Shown here: positions 1 through 8,798 of the stretch, one piece after another
Layout of the letters: every line of letters begins with the position of its first letter
Position numbering within the stretch: the stretch's first letter is position 1
Assembly (NCBI GenBank): GCA_008012115.1
Contig: SSEB01000008.1
Span: forward strand, 186,001-250,000
Reading direction: 5' to 3'
DNA: 64,000 bases
From: Nevskiaceae bacterium
GTDB lineage: Bacteria; Pseudomonadota; Gammaproteobacteria; Nevskiales; Nevskiaceae
Position numbers and translations under genes: made by a program
The notes under the pieces: model-generated
What the model saw: the letters and a program-made list of their open reading frames with translations, nothing else
The model's database searches: none
What the model was told of the DNA's origin: nothing

Positions 1-2
1 GG

Positions 3-1142
3 CGCGCTTTCCGCTACAAACCCTTCCCCGGCACCTTCTGGCCCACCAACGGTTCGACCGACGACATCGCCATCCGCCTGCCGCGTTTCTTCTACAGCGA
101 TGCACAGGGACGACCCTCGCGCGAGATTTACAAGATCAATCTCGCGATCCTCGAGGCGGCGCTGGCCGTGCCCGACACCGTGCCGGACGCGCAGCTGCGG
201 CGCCGCATCGAGCCGGTGGACGAGAGCGTCGCCGGCATGGATCTCGACGGCGACGGCCGCATTGCCGGCACGGTCACCCTGATTCGCGGCCTGCCGCTGC
301 ACTATGCCGGCGGCGCGGCCGGCGTGGGCGTGACGCGCCACCTCTACCCCATCAATACCGAGTTTCTGCACACCGTGCGCTACCTCGACCCGGATGCGCC
401 GGATCTCGCCAGCCGGCGCATGAAGGAAGTGCGCTATGCCATCAAGACGCGCTTCCTCGCCGGCGACGATCTCGCCGAGGAGTACCGCGAGGAGGCGGCC
501 GAGGACCGCAGCGACCGTCCGCCGGTGTTCGCCGGCACGCCGGTCACCGGCGTGACCTCGCCCTTCGGCTGGCGCCTGCAGGGCTTCATCGAGGATGCGC
601 AGGGCCGCCTGCGGCTGCAGACGCAGGAGGAGCACCAGTTCTGCATGGGCTGCCACACCGGCCTGGGCATCACCGTCGATCAGAGCTTCGGCTTTCCGCG
701 CAAGCGGCCGGGCGTGGACGGCTGGGGCACGCAGTCCTTGGCCGGCATGCCCGATGCGCCGCAGGCGGGGCAGCGCGAGCCGGAGACGCTGGTGTATTTC
801 CGCCGCGCACGCGGTGGCGATGAGTTCCGCGCCAACGACGAAGTGCTGGGGCGCTATTTCCCCGCGGGCGCTCTGGACGAAGCGAAAGTACGCGCCGCCC
901 AGGATCTGCGCGAGCTGATCACGCCCTCGCGCGAACGCGCGCTGCTCCTGGACAAGGCATCCCTCGCGCTGGTGCGGCAGCAGGACTTTGCCCACGGCCG
1001 CGACGCGCTGCCGCAGCCGGCCGTCAACGTGCACCGGTTGATCCAGAACGGCGACACCGGCCTGAAGAAGAACCACGCGGTCTACGACGATGGCCGCCTG
1101 TGGCTGGACTGGCCGGAGGCCGCGGGCGCGACGCCTCCCTGA
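3..1142 (+). CDS. Partial c-type haem protein of unknown function (5' end missing)
   Basis: The frame is open from the left edge of the window and ends with TGA at 1140-1142, so the N-terminus lies outside. One haem c attachment motif, CMGCH, is encoded near 643-657, which points to a periplasmic or exported cytochrome-like protein. A short acidic stretch DLDGDGR near 241-261 looks like a calcium-binding loop. No second CXXCH is present in the visible part. I do not recognise the family, and the electron partner and reaction are unknown. The next gene converges on it from the minus strand. Confidence 0.6.
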   Translation, partial: RAFRYKPFPGTFWPTNGSTDDIAIRLPRFFYSDAQGRPSREIYKINLAILEAALAVPDTVPDAQLRRRIEPVDESVAGMDLDGDGRIAGTVTLIRGLPLHYAGGAAGVGVTRHLYPINTEFLHTVRYLDPDAPDLASRRMKEVRYAIKTRFLAGDDLAEEYREEAAEDRSDRPPVFAGTPVTGVTSPFGWRLQGFIEDAQGRLRLQTQEEHQFCMGCHTGLGITVDQSFGFPRKRPGVDGWGTQSLAGMPDAPQAGQREPETLVYFRRARGGDEFRANDEVLGRYFPAGALDEAKVRAAQDLRELITPSRERALLLDKASLALVRQQDFAHGRDALPQPAVNVHRLIQNGDTGLKKNHAVYDDGRLWLDWPEAAGATPP

Positions 1143-1214
1143 GCGCGGCTGGCGTCGCCCATCCCCAGCGTCGGCACCGCCCGTCTCGTGACGGCGCGGC
1201 GCCGGGCTTCCCGC

Positions 1215-2921
1215 TCAAGGCGCCTTGAGAAAAATCGGATTGCCCAGCGTGGTGCGCGTCTGCAGGCCGCGCGTCTCGACGCGCCAGTAGCTGCCGAGCG
1301 GTCCTTCCGTCGCCGTGTTGCGCGTCACCGCGACCTCATCGACGAAGGGATCGCTGGTGATCGGCACCGTGCGCACCGCCAGCGGCACGCCGTCCGGCAG
1401 GATGATGCCGCCGGGCAGCGTCGCGCTGACCAGGGACAGCTCGCCGTTGCGGTAGTAGCTCAGGTATTGGCCCATGCCGCCGGTGACGGTGGTGCGCAGC
1501 GTCACCGTCTCGGCGCTGCCGACGCTGAGCGTGTCGCCGAAGATGGCGTGGCGGCCATCGGCGGTGATCGCCTCGAACTGCAGCGACGGGCTGCCGGCGA
1601 CGCCGCGCGTCTTGACGTAGGCGTGGCCGGCCTTGATCGCCTGCGTCAGCGCCGCGCGCGACAGCTCGCTGGCGTAAACCGACGTCGCCGACGAGCCGTA
1701 GCCCTTGCGCGAGCGGTCGGCGACCGCATCGACGCCCTTGCTGTCGGTGCCGGACACGCCGGTGATCTTGTGACCGGCGCGCAACTGGTGATCCCACAGC
1801 GCCAGCGCGGTGGTCATGAACGGATTCTCGACCTCGACCTGGGTGATCGGCACGCCGAGATCGTCGCCGTTGGCGCGCACCGGGCCGTTGAGGATCTCCA
1901 TGGTGTCCACCTGGTTCCAGTCGATCTGGTCGCCCAGCTGGAATTCGCAGCCGCGGCAGAAGTTGGCAAACACCGGACCGGGGAAGCTGGTCGGATGATT
2001 GACCTGGAACAGTGCGCCATCGGCCTTGATCGCCTTCTGGATGTCGCCGATCTTCACGTCCTCGAAGCCGTGGCGGAACTCGGCGACATGCGGCGTCTCG
2101 CCGTGTCCCATCACGTGGCCGAAATAGGTGATGACCTCGCGCCCCGGCCAGATCAGCAGGTCCGGATTGGCGCGCTGCACCGCGCCCAGCGTGCGCCAGT
2201 GCTGCGTGGTGACGTACTCGGTCACCATCAGGAAATCGAGCTTGGCGGCGCGCGCCTGCGCGATGAAATCGTCCCAGTCCGGCGCCTTCGGGTTGGAGTG
2301 GTAGGCGTGCATGTGGAAGTCGCCGTTGAACCAAGCCGGACCGCTGCGCGCGACATGGGTGCGATCCACCGGATCGTCCGCCGGCGTCACGCCGCCCGCC
2401 GCCTTGCACGCGACCTTCACCGTCCAGTCCGCACCCTGCGGCGACGATGCGCCGACGCCGAGGTCCGCGTACCAGACGCCCGGCTCGATGGCGCCCGGCA
2501 GATAGCCGCGCTCGGCGCTGTCGGCCTGCACGAAGACCGGCGCCTGCTGCTGGTCGATGCGACCCTGGCGCGAGCCCGACCAGCCGCGGAAGCCGGCGGC
2601 GCTGCGATAACCGTGCTGATCCCACAGGCCGAGATCGAGCGTGGTCGAGGTCAGCGGCGTCGAGGGCGGTCCGGCCTTGTCGGTCCAGCCATAGCTCAGT
2701 TCGATGCGACCGGTGCCTGGCGCCACGTTGAACGGCAGCATGCGATAGGTCTTGGCGTCGGCGGTGCCGACGCTGCCGCTGAACTGCACGGCGTCGGCGC
2801 CCGGCGCGCAGGTCTTGTCGGCCACCGGCGGCGGCTGGACCGCAGCGCGGGACGTGGCGGAACTGCCGCAGGCGGACAGCAGGGCGATGCACAACGCGGC
2901 GAGCAGCGGATGCGGTTTCAT
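1215..2921 (-). CDS. PHP-domain (CehA/McbA-like) metallohydrolase lipoprotein
   Basis: This 568-residue protein begins with a hydrophobic signal and a lipobox ending LLSAC at about residue 18, so it should be a lipoprotein. The region from about residue 200 carries GDFHMHAYHSN, followed by LDFLMVTEY and QVNHPTSFPG, the usual metal-binding layout of PHP-type phosphoesterases related to CehA/McbA. The first 190 residues form a beta-rich domain without a recognised motif. The substrate cannot be told from sequence. It is transcribed away from the esterase at 3137, and the shared intergenic region holds a 114-bp element whose edge is 56 bp from this start. Confidence 0.8.
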   Translation of the reverse strand: MKPHPLLAALCIALLSACGSSATSRAAVQPPPVADKTCAPGADAVQFSGSVGTADAKTYRMLPFNVAPGTGRIELSYGWTDKAGPPSTPLTSTTLDLGLWDQHGYRSAAGFRGWSGSRQGRIDQQQAPVFVQADSAERGYLPGAIEPGVWYADLGVGASSPQGADWTVKVACKAAGGVTPADDPVDRTHVARSGPAWFNGDFHMHAYHSNPKAPDWDDFIAQARAAKLDFLMVTEYVTTQHWRTLGAVQRANPDLLIWPGREVITYFGHVMGHGETPHVAEFRHGFEDVKIGDIQKAIKADGALFQVNHPTSFPGPVFANFCRGCEFQLGDQIDWNQVDTMEILNGPVRANGDDLGVPITQVEVENPFMTTALALWDHQLRAGHKITGVSGTDSKGVDAVADRSRKGYGSSATSVYASELSRAALTQAIKAGHAYVKTRGVAGSPSLQFEAITADGRHAIFGDTLSVGSAETVTLRTTVTGGMGQYLSYYRNGELSLVSATLPGGIILPDGVPLAVRTVPITSDPFVDEVAVTRNTATEGPLGSYWRVETRGLQTRTTLGNPIFLKAP

Positions 2922-2976
2922 GCGGCCAGTCTAGCGCCGGCAGGCGCCATTCCGATGACGCGGCGGCCGCAACGGC

Positions 2977-3090
2977 GCCACCCGCTCTCACGCGTTCCCC
3001 CGGGGAAATCGTTTATTTTTATTTATTGTTTTTATATTTGATAGATATTTAATAACAAAGTGTGGCCACCCGATGCTTACAGCGGGTGGC
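2977..3090. repeat. 114-bp symmetric AT-core element, copy 1
   Basis: The left end is GCCACCCGCT (2977-2986) and the right end AGCGGGTGGC (3081-3090). The inner GTT is at 3011-3013 and the inner AAC at 3054-3056. The 46 bp between and including them contain only five G/C. The left arm has a TTCCCCCGGGGAAA palindrome (2995-3008). The right arm carries an extra GGCCACCCG (3064-3072) that can pair with the right terminus. The copy lies between divergent genes, so it is upstream of both. Confidence 0.95.
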
Positions 3091-3136
3091 CGTTTGCGGG
3101 CTCTTCCGGCGCGCGCAAACCCGCTAAGCTTCGGCC

Positions 3137-4078
3137 ATGAAAACCACCCGCCCGACTCCCGCGCGCCTGTCGCTGCGCGCCCAAGTGCTGCGCCGCGTGA
3201 CCCGGCTGCTGCTCCGTCCCGTCCTCAGCGGCGACATGCCGATTCCCCGCCAGCGCGCACGCCTGGCACAGATCAGCCGCCTGATGGGCCTGATCCCGCT
3301 GCCGCGCGGCACGCTGGTCTCGCAGCAGCCGCTGGGCGGCGTGCCGACGGAGTGGCTGGAAAATCTCCACGCCGGCGTGCAGGGCTATCTGCTCTACCTG
3401 CACGGCGGCGCCTACGCCATCGGCTCGCCCGCCAGTCATCGCAACCTTACCGCACACCTGGCCAAGCGCTGCGGCGTGCGCGTGGCGGTGCCGGACTATC
3501 GCCTGGCGCCGGACCATCCGTTTCCGGCGGCGGTGGACGATGCCCTGGCCGCTTACCGCGCGCTGATCGACATGGGCGTGGCGGCGCAGGACATCGTCAT
3601 CGCCGGCGACTCCGCTGGCGGCGGTCTCACGCTGGCCTGCGCGCTGGCGATCCGCGACGCCGGCCTGCCGCTGCCGGCCGGCCTGATCTGCCTGTCACCG
3701 TGGACCGACCTCACCGGCTCCGGCCAGAGCATGACCGGCAATGCCGCCACCGAGGCGATGCTCAGCCACCGCGCCACCGGCGTTTATGCCGGCGCCTACC
3801 TCAATGGCGCCGATCCGCGCACGCCGCTGGCTTCGCCGATGTACGCCGATCTCGCCGGACTGCCGCCGCTGCTGATCCAGGTCGCCGACGCCGAAATTCT
3901 TTACAACGACGCCACGCGGCTGGCCGACGCCGCCCAGCGCGCCGGCGTCCGCACCGACCTGCAGGTCTACGCCAACCTGTGGCATGTCTGGCAGCTCTAT
4001 GCCGGGCAGATGCCGGAGGCCGACGACGCCGTCGCCAGCATGGCGCAGTTCGTCACCGCCAGGCTGGGCGGCGCATGA
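3137..4078 (+). CDS. Alpha/beta hydrolase of the hormone-sensitive lipase family
   Basis: The 313-residue product has the oxyanion-hole HGGAYAIGS near residue 92 and the nucleophile elbow GDSAGGG near residue 156. Together these define the HSL-type (family IV) carboxylesterases. The late DAEILY and LWHVWQLY segments fit the acid and histidine of the triad. It probably hydrolyses short acyl or aryl esters in the cytoplasm. Its stop overlaps the start of the next hydrolase (ATGA at 4075-4078), so the two are co-translated. The ATG at 3137 is 47 bp downstream of a 114-bp element; no strong ribosome-binding site is seen. Confidence 0.88.
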   Translation: MKTTRPTPARLSLRAQVLRRVTRLLLRPVLSGDMPIPRQRARLAQISRLMGLIPLPRGTLVSQQPLGGVPTEWLENLHAGVQGYLLYLHGGAYAIGSPASHRNLTAHLAKRCGVRVAVPDYRLAPDHPFPAAVDDALAAYRALIDMGVAAQDIVIAGDSAGGGLTLACALAIRDAGLPLPAGLICLSPWTDLTGSGQSMTGNAATEAMLSHRATGVYAGAYLNGADPRTPLASPMYADLAGLPPLLIQVADAEILYNDATRLADAAQRAGVRTDLQVYANLWHVWQLYAGQMPEADDAVASMAQFVTARLGGA

Positions 4079-4965
4079 CGCCGGCGCAGTGGCGCGCCGC
4101 CGGCCGCCGCTTCGACTTCAGGCAGCACGCGATCTTCTATCGCGACGAGGGCGGCGGCAGCCGCGCGCTGCTGCTGATCCACGGCTTTCCGACCGCGTCC
4201 TGGGATTACGCGCGCCTCTGGCCCGAGCTGAGCCGGCGCTTCACGCGGCTGGTGGCGCCGGACATGCTCGGCTTCGGCTTTTCCGACAAGCCGGCGCAGC
4301 ATGCGTACTCGCTGATGGAGCAAGCCGACCTGCACGAGGCGCTGCTGGCGCAGCTCGGCGTGCACCGTGTCGACATCCTCGCCCACGACTACGGCGTGAG
4401 CGTGGCGCAGGAGCTGCTGGCGCGACAGCTGGAGCGCGACGGCGCCGGCCTGCGCATCGACTCGGTGGCCCTGCTCAACGGCGGACTGTTTCCGGAAACC
4501 CACCGCATGACCTTCACCCAGCGCCTGCTGCGCTCGCCGCTGGGACCGCTGCTGGCCGGGCGGATGAACCAGGAACGCTTCGGCCGCAGTCTGTCGGTGG
4601 TGTTCGGCCCGCTCACCAAGCCCAAGCCGGACGAGATACGGCAGTTCTGGGAGCTGGTGACTTACAACGACGGCCCGCGCGCCATGCCGCGCCTGATCGG
4701 CTACGTCGATGAGCGCCGCCGCCAGCGCGAGCGCTGGGTCGGCGCCCTGCAGAACACGCGGGTGCCGCTGCGCCTGATCAATGGCCCGGAAGACCCGGTG
4801 TCGGGCGCGCATATGGTGGCGCGCTACCGCGCCCTGGTGCCCAATCCCGACGTGGTAACGCTGGACGGCGTCGGCCACTACCCGCAGACCGAAGCGCCGA
4901 AGGCCGTGCTCGGCGCCTATTTCGCGTTCCTCGACCGCCTGCCCGGCTCAGCTGCCCGGCTTTAG
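4075..4965 (+). CDS. Alpha/beta hydrolase, haloalkane dehalogenase / MEST-like
   Basis: This 296-residue protein has the HGFPTASWDY oxyanion region near residue 38. The nucleophile elbow AHDYGVSVAQ near residue 104 has Asp in place of Ser, as in haloalkane dehalogenases, epoxide hydrolases and the MEST group. GPEDPVSG and GVGHYPQTE near the C-terminus fit the acid and the catalytic histidine. The HDYG form points towards the MEST/epoxide-hydrolase side rather than a proven dehalogenase. The start ATG overlaps the previous stop, making a two-gene operon. The last 18 bp overlap the 3' end of the convergent gene on the minus strand. Confidence 0.82.
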   Translation: MTPAQWRAAGRRFDFRQHAIFYRDEGGGSRALLLIHGFPTASWDYARLWPELSRRFTRLVAPDMLGFGFSDKPAQHAYSLMEQADLHEALLAQLGVHRVDILAHDYGVSVAQELLARQLERDGAGLRIDSVALLNGGLFPETHRMTFTQRLLRSPLGPLLAGRMNQERFGRSLSVVFGPLTKPKPDEIRQFWELVTYNDGPRAMPRLIGYVDERRRQRERWVGALQNTRVPLRLINGPEDPVSGAHMVARYRALVPNPDVVTLDGVGHYPQTEAPKAVLGAYFAFLDRLPGSAARL

Positions 4966-5577
4966 CTGCTTGTAGCGCTCGATATCCTTGGCGAACTTGT
5001 CCTGCGTCGCCGCGCGATCCTTCTGCAGCTGATCGAGCGACGTCTGGCTGTCCTTGAGTGAAGCCTCGAACTTGGCGATCTGCTTGGCCAGCTTGTCGTC
5101 CACCGGCTTGCCCGCCTTGTTCAAACCGTCGGCGCGGCCGTGCAGGTCCTGCAGCGTCTTCTGGTTGTCGGCGATGGCCTTCTGCACCAGCCCGATGCGG
5201 CCGTCGGTGATCTGCACTCGGCGGTCGCGCTCGGCCTCCAGCTCCTTGGGGCTGGCATAGGTATCGAGCAGAAAACGGTCGTAATGGGCCTGGTCCTCGG
5301 CGGCCCTCTGCGCGGCGGCGGCCTCGGCGGCCTTGCGCTCCTCTTCGGCAATCTCTTCCGGCGTCTTCTGGCGCGCCTGCGTGCCGATCACCACGCCCTG
5401 GCTGTTGTAGATGTCGCGCTGGTCCTTGGCGAACTGCGGCGGCACATGGTCGCCGCAGGTGCGCACGCCCTTGTCGTCGGTCCAGCACTGGATCTTCTTG
5501 GGCGTGCCGCCGTTCGGCGCCGCGGACACGGCCAGCGGCAGCAGCAGGACGGCGGATATCAGGATCGTTCTCATCAC
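4948..5577 (-). CDS. Exported DUF4124-like protein with coiled coil
   Basis: The 209-residue product has a signal peptide (cleavage after about AVSAA). A short DUF4124-type segment follows, with two cysteines in KIQCWTDDKGVRTCGDH. The rest is long, charged and Ala/Glu/Lys-rich and should be a helical coiled coil. It is probably periplasmic, and its role is unknown. A GGAG lies about nine bases before the first of two adjacent ATG codons, supporting the start at 5577. It converges on and slightly overlaps the alpha/beta hydrolase gene. Confidence 0.72.
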   Translation of the reverse strand: MMRTILISAVLLLPLAVSAAPNGGTPKKIQCWTDDKGVRTCGDHVPPQFAKDQRDIYNSQGVVIGTQARQKTPEEIAEEERKAAEAAAAQRAAEDQAHYDRFLLDTYASPKELEAERDRRVQITDGRIGLVQKAIADNQKTLQDLHGRADGLNKAGKPVDDKLAKQIAKFEASLKDSQTSLDQLQKDRAATQDKFAKDIERYKQLKPGS

Positions 5578-5603
5578 GGCATTCTCCTCGTTCGCGACCG
5601 ATT

Positions 5604-6248
5604 CTACGGCCGGACGCCGTAGCGTGCCTGGTAGGCACGCATCGCGGCGATGGTGTCGGGATCGGCCTGCTGCGCCTGCAGGTACTGCAGCACCTCGCTG
5701 GCGGTGACCAGCGGCACCACGCGGATGCCGGTGTCGCGCTCCATCTCGGCGACCGCCGACTGGCCGCTGGGGCCGACTTCCTGGCGATCGAGCGCGATCA
5801 CCGCGGCCACCGGCTCGGCACCGGCGGCACGCAGGAGGCCGACCGCCTCGCGCAGCGCGGTGCCGGCGGTGAGCACGTCATCGACGATCACCACACGCCC
5901 CTTGGGTGCGGCGCCGACCAGCACGCCACCCTCGCCGTGGTCCTTGGCCTCCTTGCGGTTGTAGGCGTAGGGCACGTCGCGGCCCTGTTCGGCCAGCGCG
6001 ATGCCGGCCGCGGCCACCAGCGGGATGCCCTTGTAGGCGGGGCCGAACAGCATGTCGTAGGCCAGGCCCGAGGCGCTCAGGGCCTGCGCGTAGGCGCGGC
6101 CCAGCTCGCGCATCGCGGCGCCGCTGCTGATCTTGCCGAGGTTGAAGAAATACGGGCTGACGCGGCCGGACTTGAGCGTGAACTGTCCGAACTTGAGCAC
6201 TTCGTGCTGCAGGGCGAGCTGTAGAAAGGCGGTCTGGTAGGGCTGCAT
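5604..6248 (-). CDS. pyrE: Orotate phosphoribosyltransferase
   Basis: PyrE joins orotate to PRPP to make orotidine monophosphate in pyrimidine synthesis. The 214-residue length is normal for the family. The PRPP-binding signature VVIVDDVLTAGTAL is present in the middle third, preceded by the lysine-rich NRKEAKDHGEGG loop. It is divergent from the exonuclease III-type gene at 6302 with about 50 bp between starts. The pyrE/exonuclease-like pair is the arrangement seen around crc in pseudomonads. Confidence 0.96.
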   Translation of the reverse strand: MQPYQTAFLQLALQHEVLKFGQFTLKSGRVSPYFFNLGKISSGAAMRELGRAYAQALSASGLAYDMLFGPAYKGIPLVAAAGIALAEQGRDVPYAYNRKEAKDHGEGGVLVGAAPKGRVVIVDDVLTAGTALREAVGLLRAAGAEPVAAVIALDRQEVGPSGQSAVAEMERDTGIRVVPLVTASEVLQYLQAQQADPDTIAAMRAYQARYGVRP

Positions 6249-6301
6249 GGCGTGAGGCCGGAAAAGTCAGCCATTATGATACCGACTGTTCAGGAGCTTC
6301 C

Positions 6302-7078
6302 GTGCGCATCATCAGCATCAATACCAACGGCATCCGCTCGGCCGCCCGCAAGGGCTTTTACGACTGGCTGGCGCAGCAGCAGGCCGATGCCGTCTGCATC
6401 CAGGAGACCAAGGCGCAGCGCGCCGATCTCGACGGCGACGCCCAGTTCTTTCCCGCCGGCTGGCACGTGCATTACCGCGACGCGCAGAAGAAGGGCTATG
6501 CCGGCGTGGCGCTGTATACGCGCAAGAAGCCCGACGCGGTGCTGACCGAACTGGGTCATGCCGAATACGACGGCGAGGGCCGTTACCTGGAAGTGCGCCT
6601 GGGCAAGCTGTCGGTGGTCTCGCTGTACCTGCCCTCCGGCTCCGCCGGGCCGGAGCGCCAGGCATCGAAGGATCGCTTCCTGGACTTTTTCCTGCCCAAG
6701 CTGCGCGAGTGGAAGGCCAGCGGCCGCGAGTACGTGATTTGCGGCGACTGGAACATCGCGCACCAGAACATCGACCTGAAAAACTGGAAGTCCAACCAGA
6801 AGAACTCCGGCTTCCTGCCGCACGAGCGCGCCTGGCTGACCACCGTGTTCGACGAGGTCGGCTGGGTCGATGGCTACCGCGCCCTGCATCCCGACACCGA
6901 GGGCGAGGCCTATACCTGGTGGAGCAACCGCGGCAACGCCTACGCCAACAACGTCGGGTGGCGCATCGACTACCACGTCGTCACGCCCGGCCTGAAGAAC
7001 AAGATCAAGGCCGCGCAGGTCTACAAGGGCGAGAAGTTCTCCGACCATGCGCCGCTGATTCTCGACTATGCCCTCTGA
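6302..7078 (+). CDS. xthA: Exodeoxyribonuclease III family protein at the crc locus
   Basis: The 258-residue protein belongs to the exonuclease III/AP endonuclease family. Catalytic signatures look intact: IQETKAQ with the metal-binding Glu, ICGDWNIAHQ with the Asp-Trp-Asn group, and SDHAPLILDY with the final Asp-His pair. This matters because the Pseudomonas regulator Crc sits in the same position beside pyrE but has lost these residues. The present protein is therefore predicted to be an active DNA-repair nuclease, not a Crc. It starts with GTG at 6302, six bases after AGGAG, and ampG overlaps its end by 11 bp. Confidence 0.92.
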   Translation: MRIISINTNGIRSAARKGFYDWLAQQQADAVCIQETKAQRADLDGDAQFFPAGWHVHYRDAQKKGYAGVALYTRKKPDAVLTELGHAEYDGEGRYLEVRLGKLSVVSLYLPSGSAGPERQASKDRFLDFFLPKLREWKASGREYVICGDWNIAHQNIDLKNWKSNQKNSGFLPHERAWLTTVFDEVGWVDGYRALHPDTEGEAYTWWSNRGNAYANNVGWRIDYHVVTPGLKNKIKAAQVYKGEKFSDHAPLILDYAL

Positions 7079-8438
7079 GCGCGCGGCGCAGGGCTGGCGC
7101 GCCAGCCTGCGCGTCTATGCTCATCCGCGCGTGCTGGGCATGCTGTTCCTGGGCTTTTCCGCCGGGCTGCCGTTCCTGCTGGTGTTCTCGACGCTGTCAG
7201 CCTGGCTGGCGCAGTGCGGCATCAGCCGCACCACCATCGGCTACTTCAGTTGGGTGGGGCTGACCTACTCGCTCAAGTTCTTCTGGTCGCCGGTGGTGGA
7301 CCGCCTGCCGCTGCCGCTGCTGACGCGCGCGCTCGGCCGACGCCGCAGCTGGATGCTGCTGGCGCAGTGCGGCATCGCCGCCGGCCTGGCCGGCATGTCG
7401 TTCAACGACCCGGCGCAGCACCTGCTGCCGACCGTGGCCTTCGCGCTGCTGGTCGCCTTCTCCTCGGCGACGCAGGACATCGCGCTCGACGCCTATCGCA
7501 TCGAGGCGGCGGCCCTGGAGCTGCAGGGTGGCATGGCCGCGGCCTACCAGATGGGCTACCGCATCGCCCTGATCGTGGCCGGTGCCGGCGCGCTGTTCCT
7601 GGCCAGCAGCGCCGGCTGGCACATCAGCTATCTGACGATGGCGGCACTGACCGGCATCGGCATCGCCACCGTGCTGGTCATCGCCGAGCCGCAAGCCGCC
7701 GTCAGCCGCGAAACGCTGATGAGCGAACGCCGCGTGGTCGCGTTTCTCGAACGCTCCGCGCACTGGCCAGCGGCGCTGCAGCGCGCCATGGCCTGGTTGA
7801 TCGGCGCCGTGGTCTGCCCCTTCGTCGACTTCTTCACCCGCAACGGCCTGCGCCGCGCGCTGTTCATCCTGTTGTTCATCGGCCTCTACCGCATGCACGA
7901 GTACGCTATGGGCGTGATGGCCAACCCGTTCTATCTCGACATGGGCTACAGCCTGGCGCAGATCGCCAGCATGTCGAAGATCTTCGGTGTGATCATGACC
8001 ATGGTTGGCGTGGCCATTGCCGGCGCGATGGTCGCGGCGCTCGGCATTCCGCGCACGCTGTTCGCCGGAGTCGTGGTGATCTGCGCCGGCAACCTGTTCT
8101 TCTCCTGGCTGGCCAACCAGCCGCCGACGCTGGCGGCCCTGGCCACCGCCATCGGCGTCGACAACGTCGGCATCGGCATCGCCGGCACGGCCTTCGTCGC
8201 CTACCTCTCGGGCCTGACCAACTCCGCTTACACCGCAACGCAGTACGCGCTGTTCGGCTCGCTGTTCCCGCTGCCCGGCAAGATCGTCGCCGGCTTTTCC
8301 GGCGCTGTGGTCGACGCGCTCGGCTACCCGCTGTTCTTCCTCTACACCGCCGCCCTGACGCTGCCGGCCCTGCTGCTGTGCCTGCTGCTGATCCGGCAGA
8401 ATGTCGCCACCCGCGTCACCACCCGGAGCCCCGTATGA
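7068..8438 (+). CDS. ampG: AmpG-type muropeptide permease
   Basis: AmpG imports anhydromuropeptides released during peptidoglycan turnover. The 456-residue product is a major-facilitator protein with about 12 hydrophobic segments. It has the family-typical opening FLGFSAGLPFLLVFSTLSAW and, after it, LKFFWSPVVDRLPLP. It overlaps the xth gene by 11 bp and ends in an ATGA overlap with a small membrane protein. The three genes read as one transcription unit. Confidence 0.9.
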   Translation: MPSERAAQGWRASLRVYAHPRVLGMLFLGFSAGLPFLLVFSTLSAWLAQCGISRTTIGYFSWVGLTYSLKFFWSPVVDRLPLPLLTRALGRRRSWMLLAQCGIAAGLAGMSFNDPAQHLLPTVAFALLVAFSSATQDIALDAYRIEAAALELQGGMAAAYQMGYRIALIVAGAGALFLASSAGWHISYLTMAALTGIGIATVLVIAEPQAAVSRETLMSERRVVAFLERSAHWPAALQRAMAWLIGAVVCPFVDFFTRNGLRRALFILLFIGLYRMHEYAMGVMANPFYLDMGYSLAQIASMSKIFGVIMTMVGVAIAGAMVAALGIPRTLFAGVVVICAGNLFFSWLANQPPTLAALATAIGVDNVGIGIAGTAFVAYLSGLTNSAYTATQYALFGSLFPLPGKIVAGFSGAVVDALGYPLFFLYTAALTLPALLLCLLLIRQNVATRVTTRSPV

Positions 8439-8788
8439 CTGACCCCATCGTCAACGATGCCGACCAGGCCAGCGAATCGGAACGCACCACGCTGACCATT
8501 GCCTACGTGCTGCACGTGGTCGGTCCGTTCACCGCGTTCCTGCTCAACCTCGCCGGCGTCATCCTCAACCACATCAAGGCGGCAGAGACGCGCAACCACT
8601 ACATCCGCAGCCATCATGTCTGGATGCTGCGCACGTTCTGGTGGACGCTGCTGTGGTCGGTGCTGTGCTGGCCGCTGTGCCTGGTGGTGGTTGGCTTCTT
8701 CGGCCTGGCCATCGTCGGCCTGTGGTGGATCTACCGCGTGGTGCGCGGCCTGATCAATTTCGCCGAACGCCGGCCGATGCCGATCTGA
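8435..8788 (+). CDS. Small DUF4870-like membrane protein
   Basis: The 117-residue protein has a short acidic N-terminus, a first hydrophobic segment (about residues 25-48), a charged loop with NHYIRSHHVW, and a long hydrophobic stretch (about 65-100) that can form two helices. This layout resembles the DUF4870 family of small inner-membrane proteins, whose function is unknown. Its ATG overlaps the ampG stop (8435-8438), so it is translationally coupled to ampG. Confidence 0.72.
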   Translation: MTDPIVNDADQASESERTTLTIAYVLHVVGPFTAFLLNLAGVILNHIKAAETRNHYIRSHHVWMLRTFWWTLLWSVLCWPLCLVVVGFFGLAIVGLWWIYRVVRGLINFAERRPMPI

Positions 8789-8798
8789 CCACACGCGG

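Noticed and set aside
1188..3041. A 617-codon plus-strand frame opposite the PHP lipoprotein, and similar long antisense frames at 15587-19039, 19374-21725, 39224-42172, 44591-46150, 49513-51132, 52166-54043 and 62122-63825
   Set aside because: These are GC-skew shadows: their proteins are Arg/Ala/His-rich without domains, while the opposite strand encodes recognised proteins.
6302..7078. Calling this gene crc
   Set aside because: The catalytic residues of exonuclease III are all present, whereas Crc has lost them.
8406..8415. GCCACCCGCG inside ampG
   Set aside because: It is a chance coding match without the final T, AT core or partner end.
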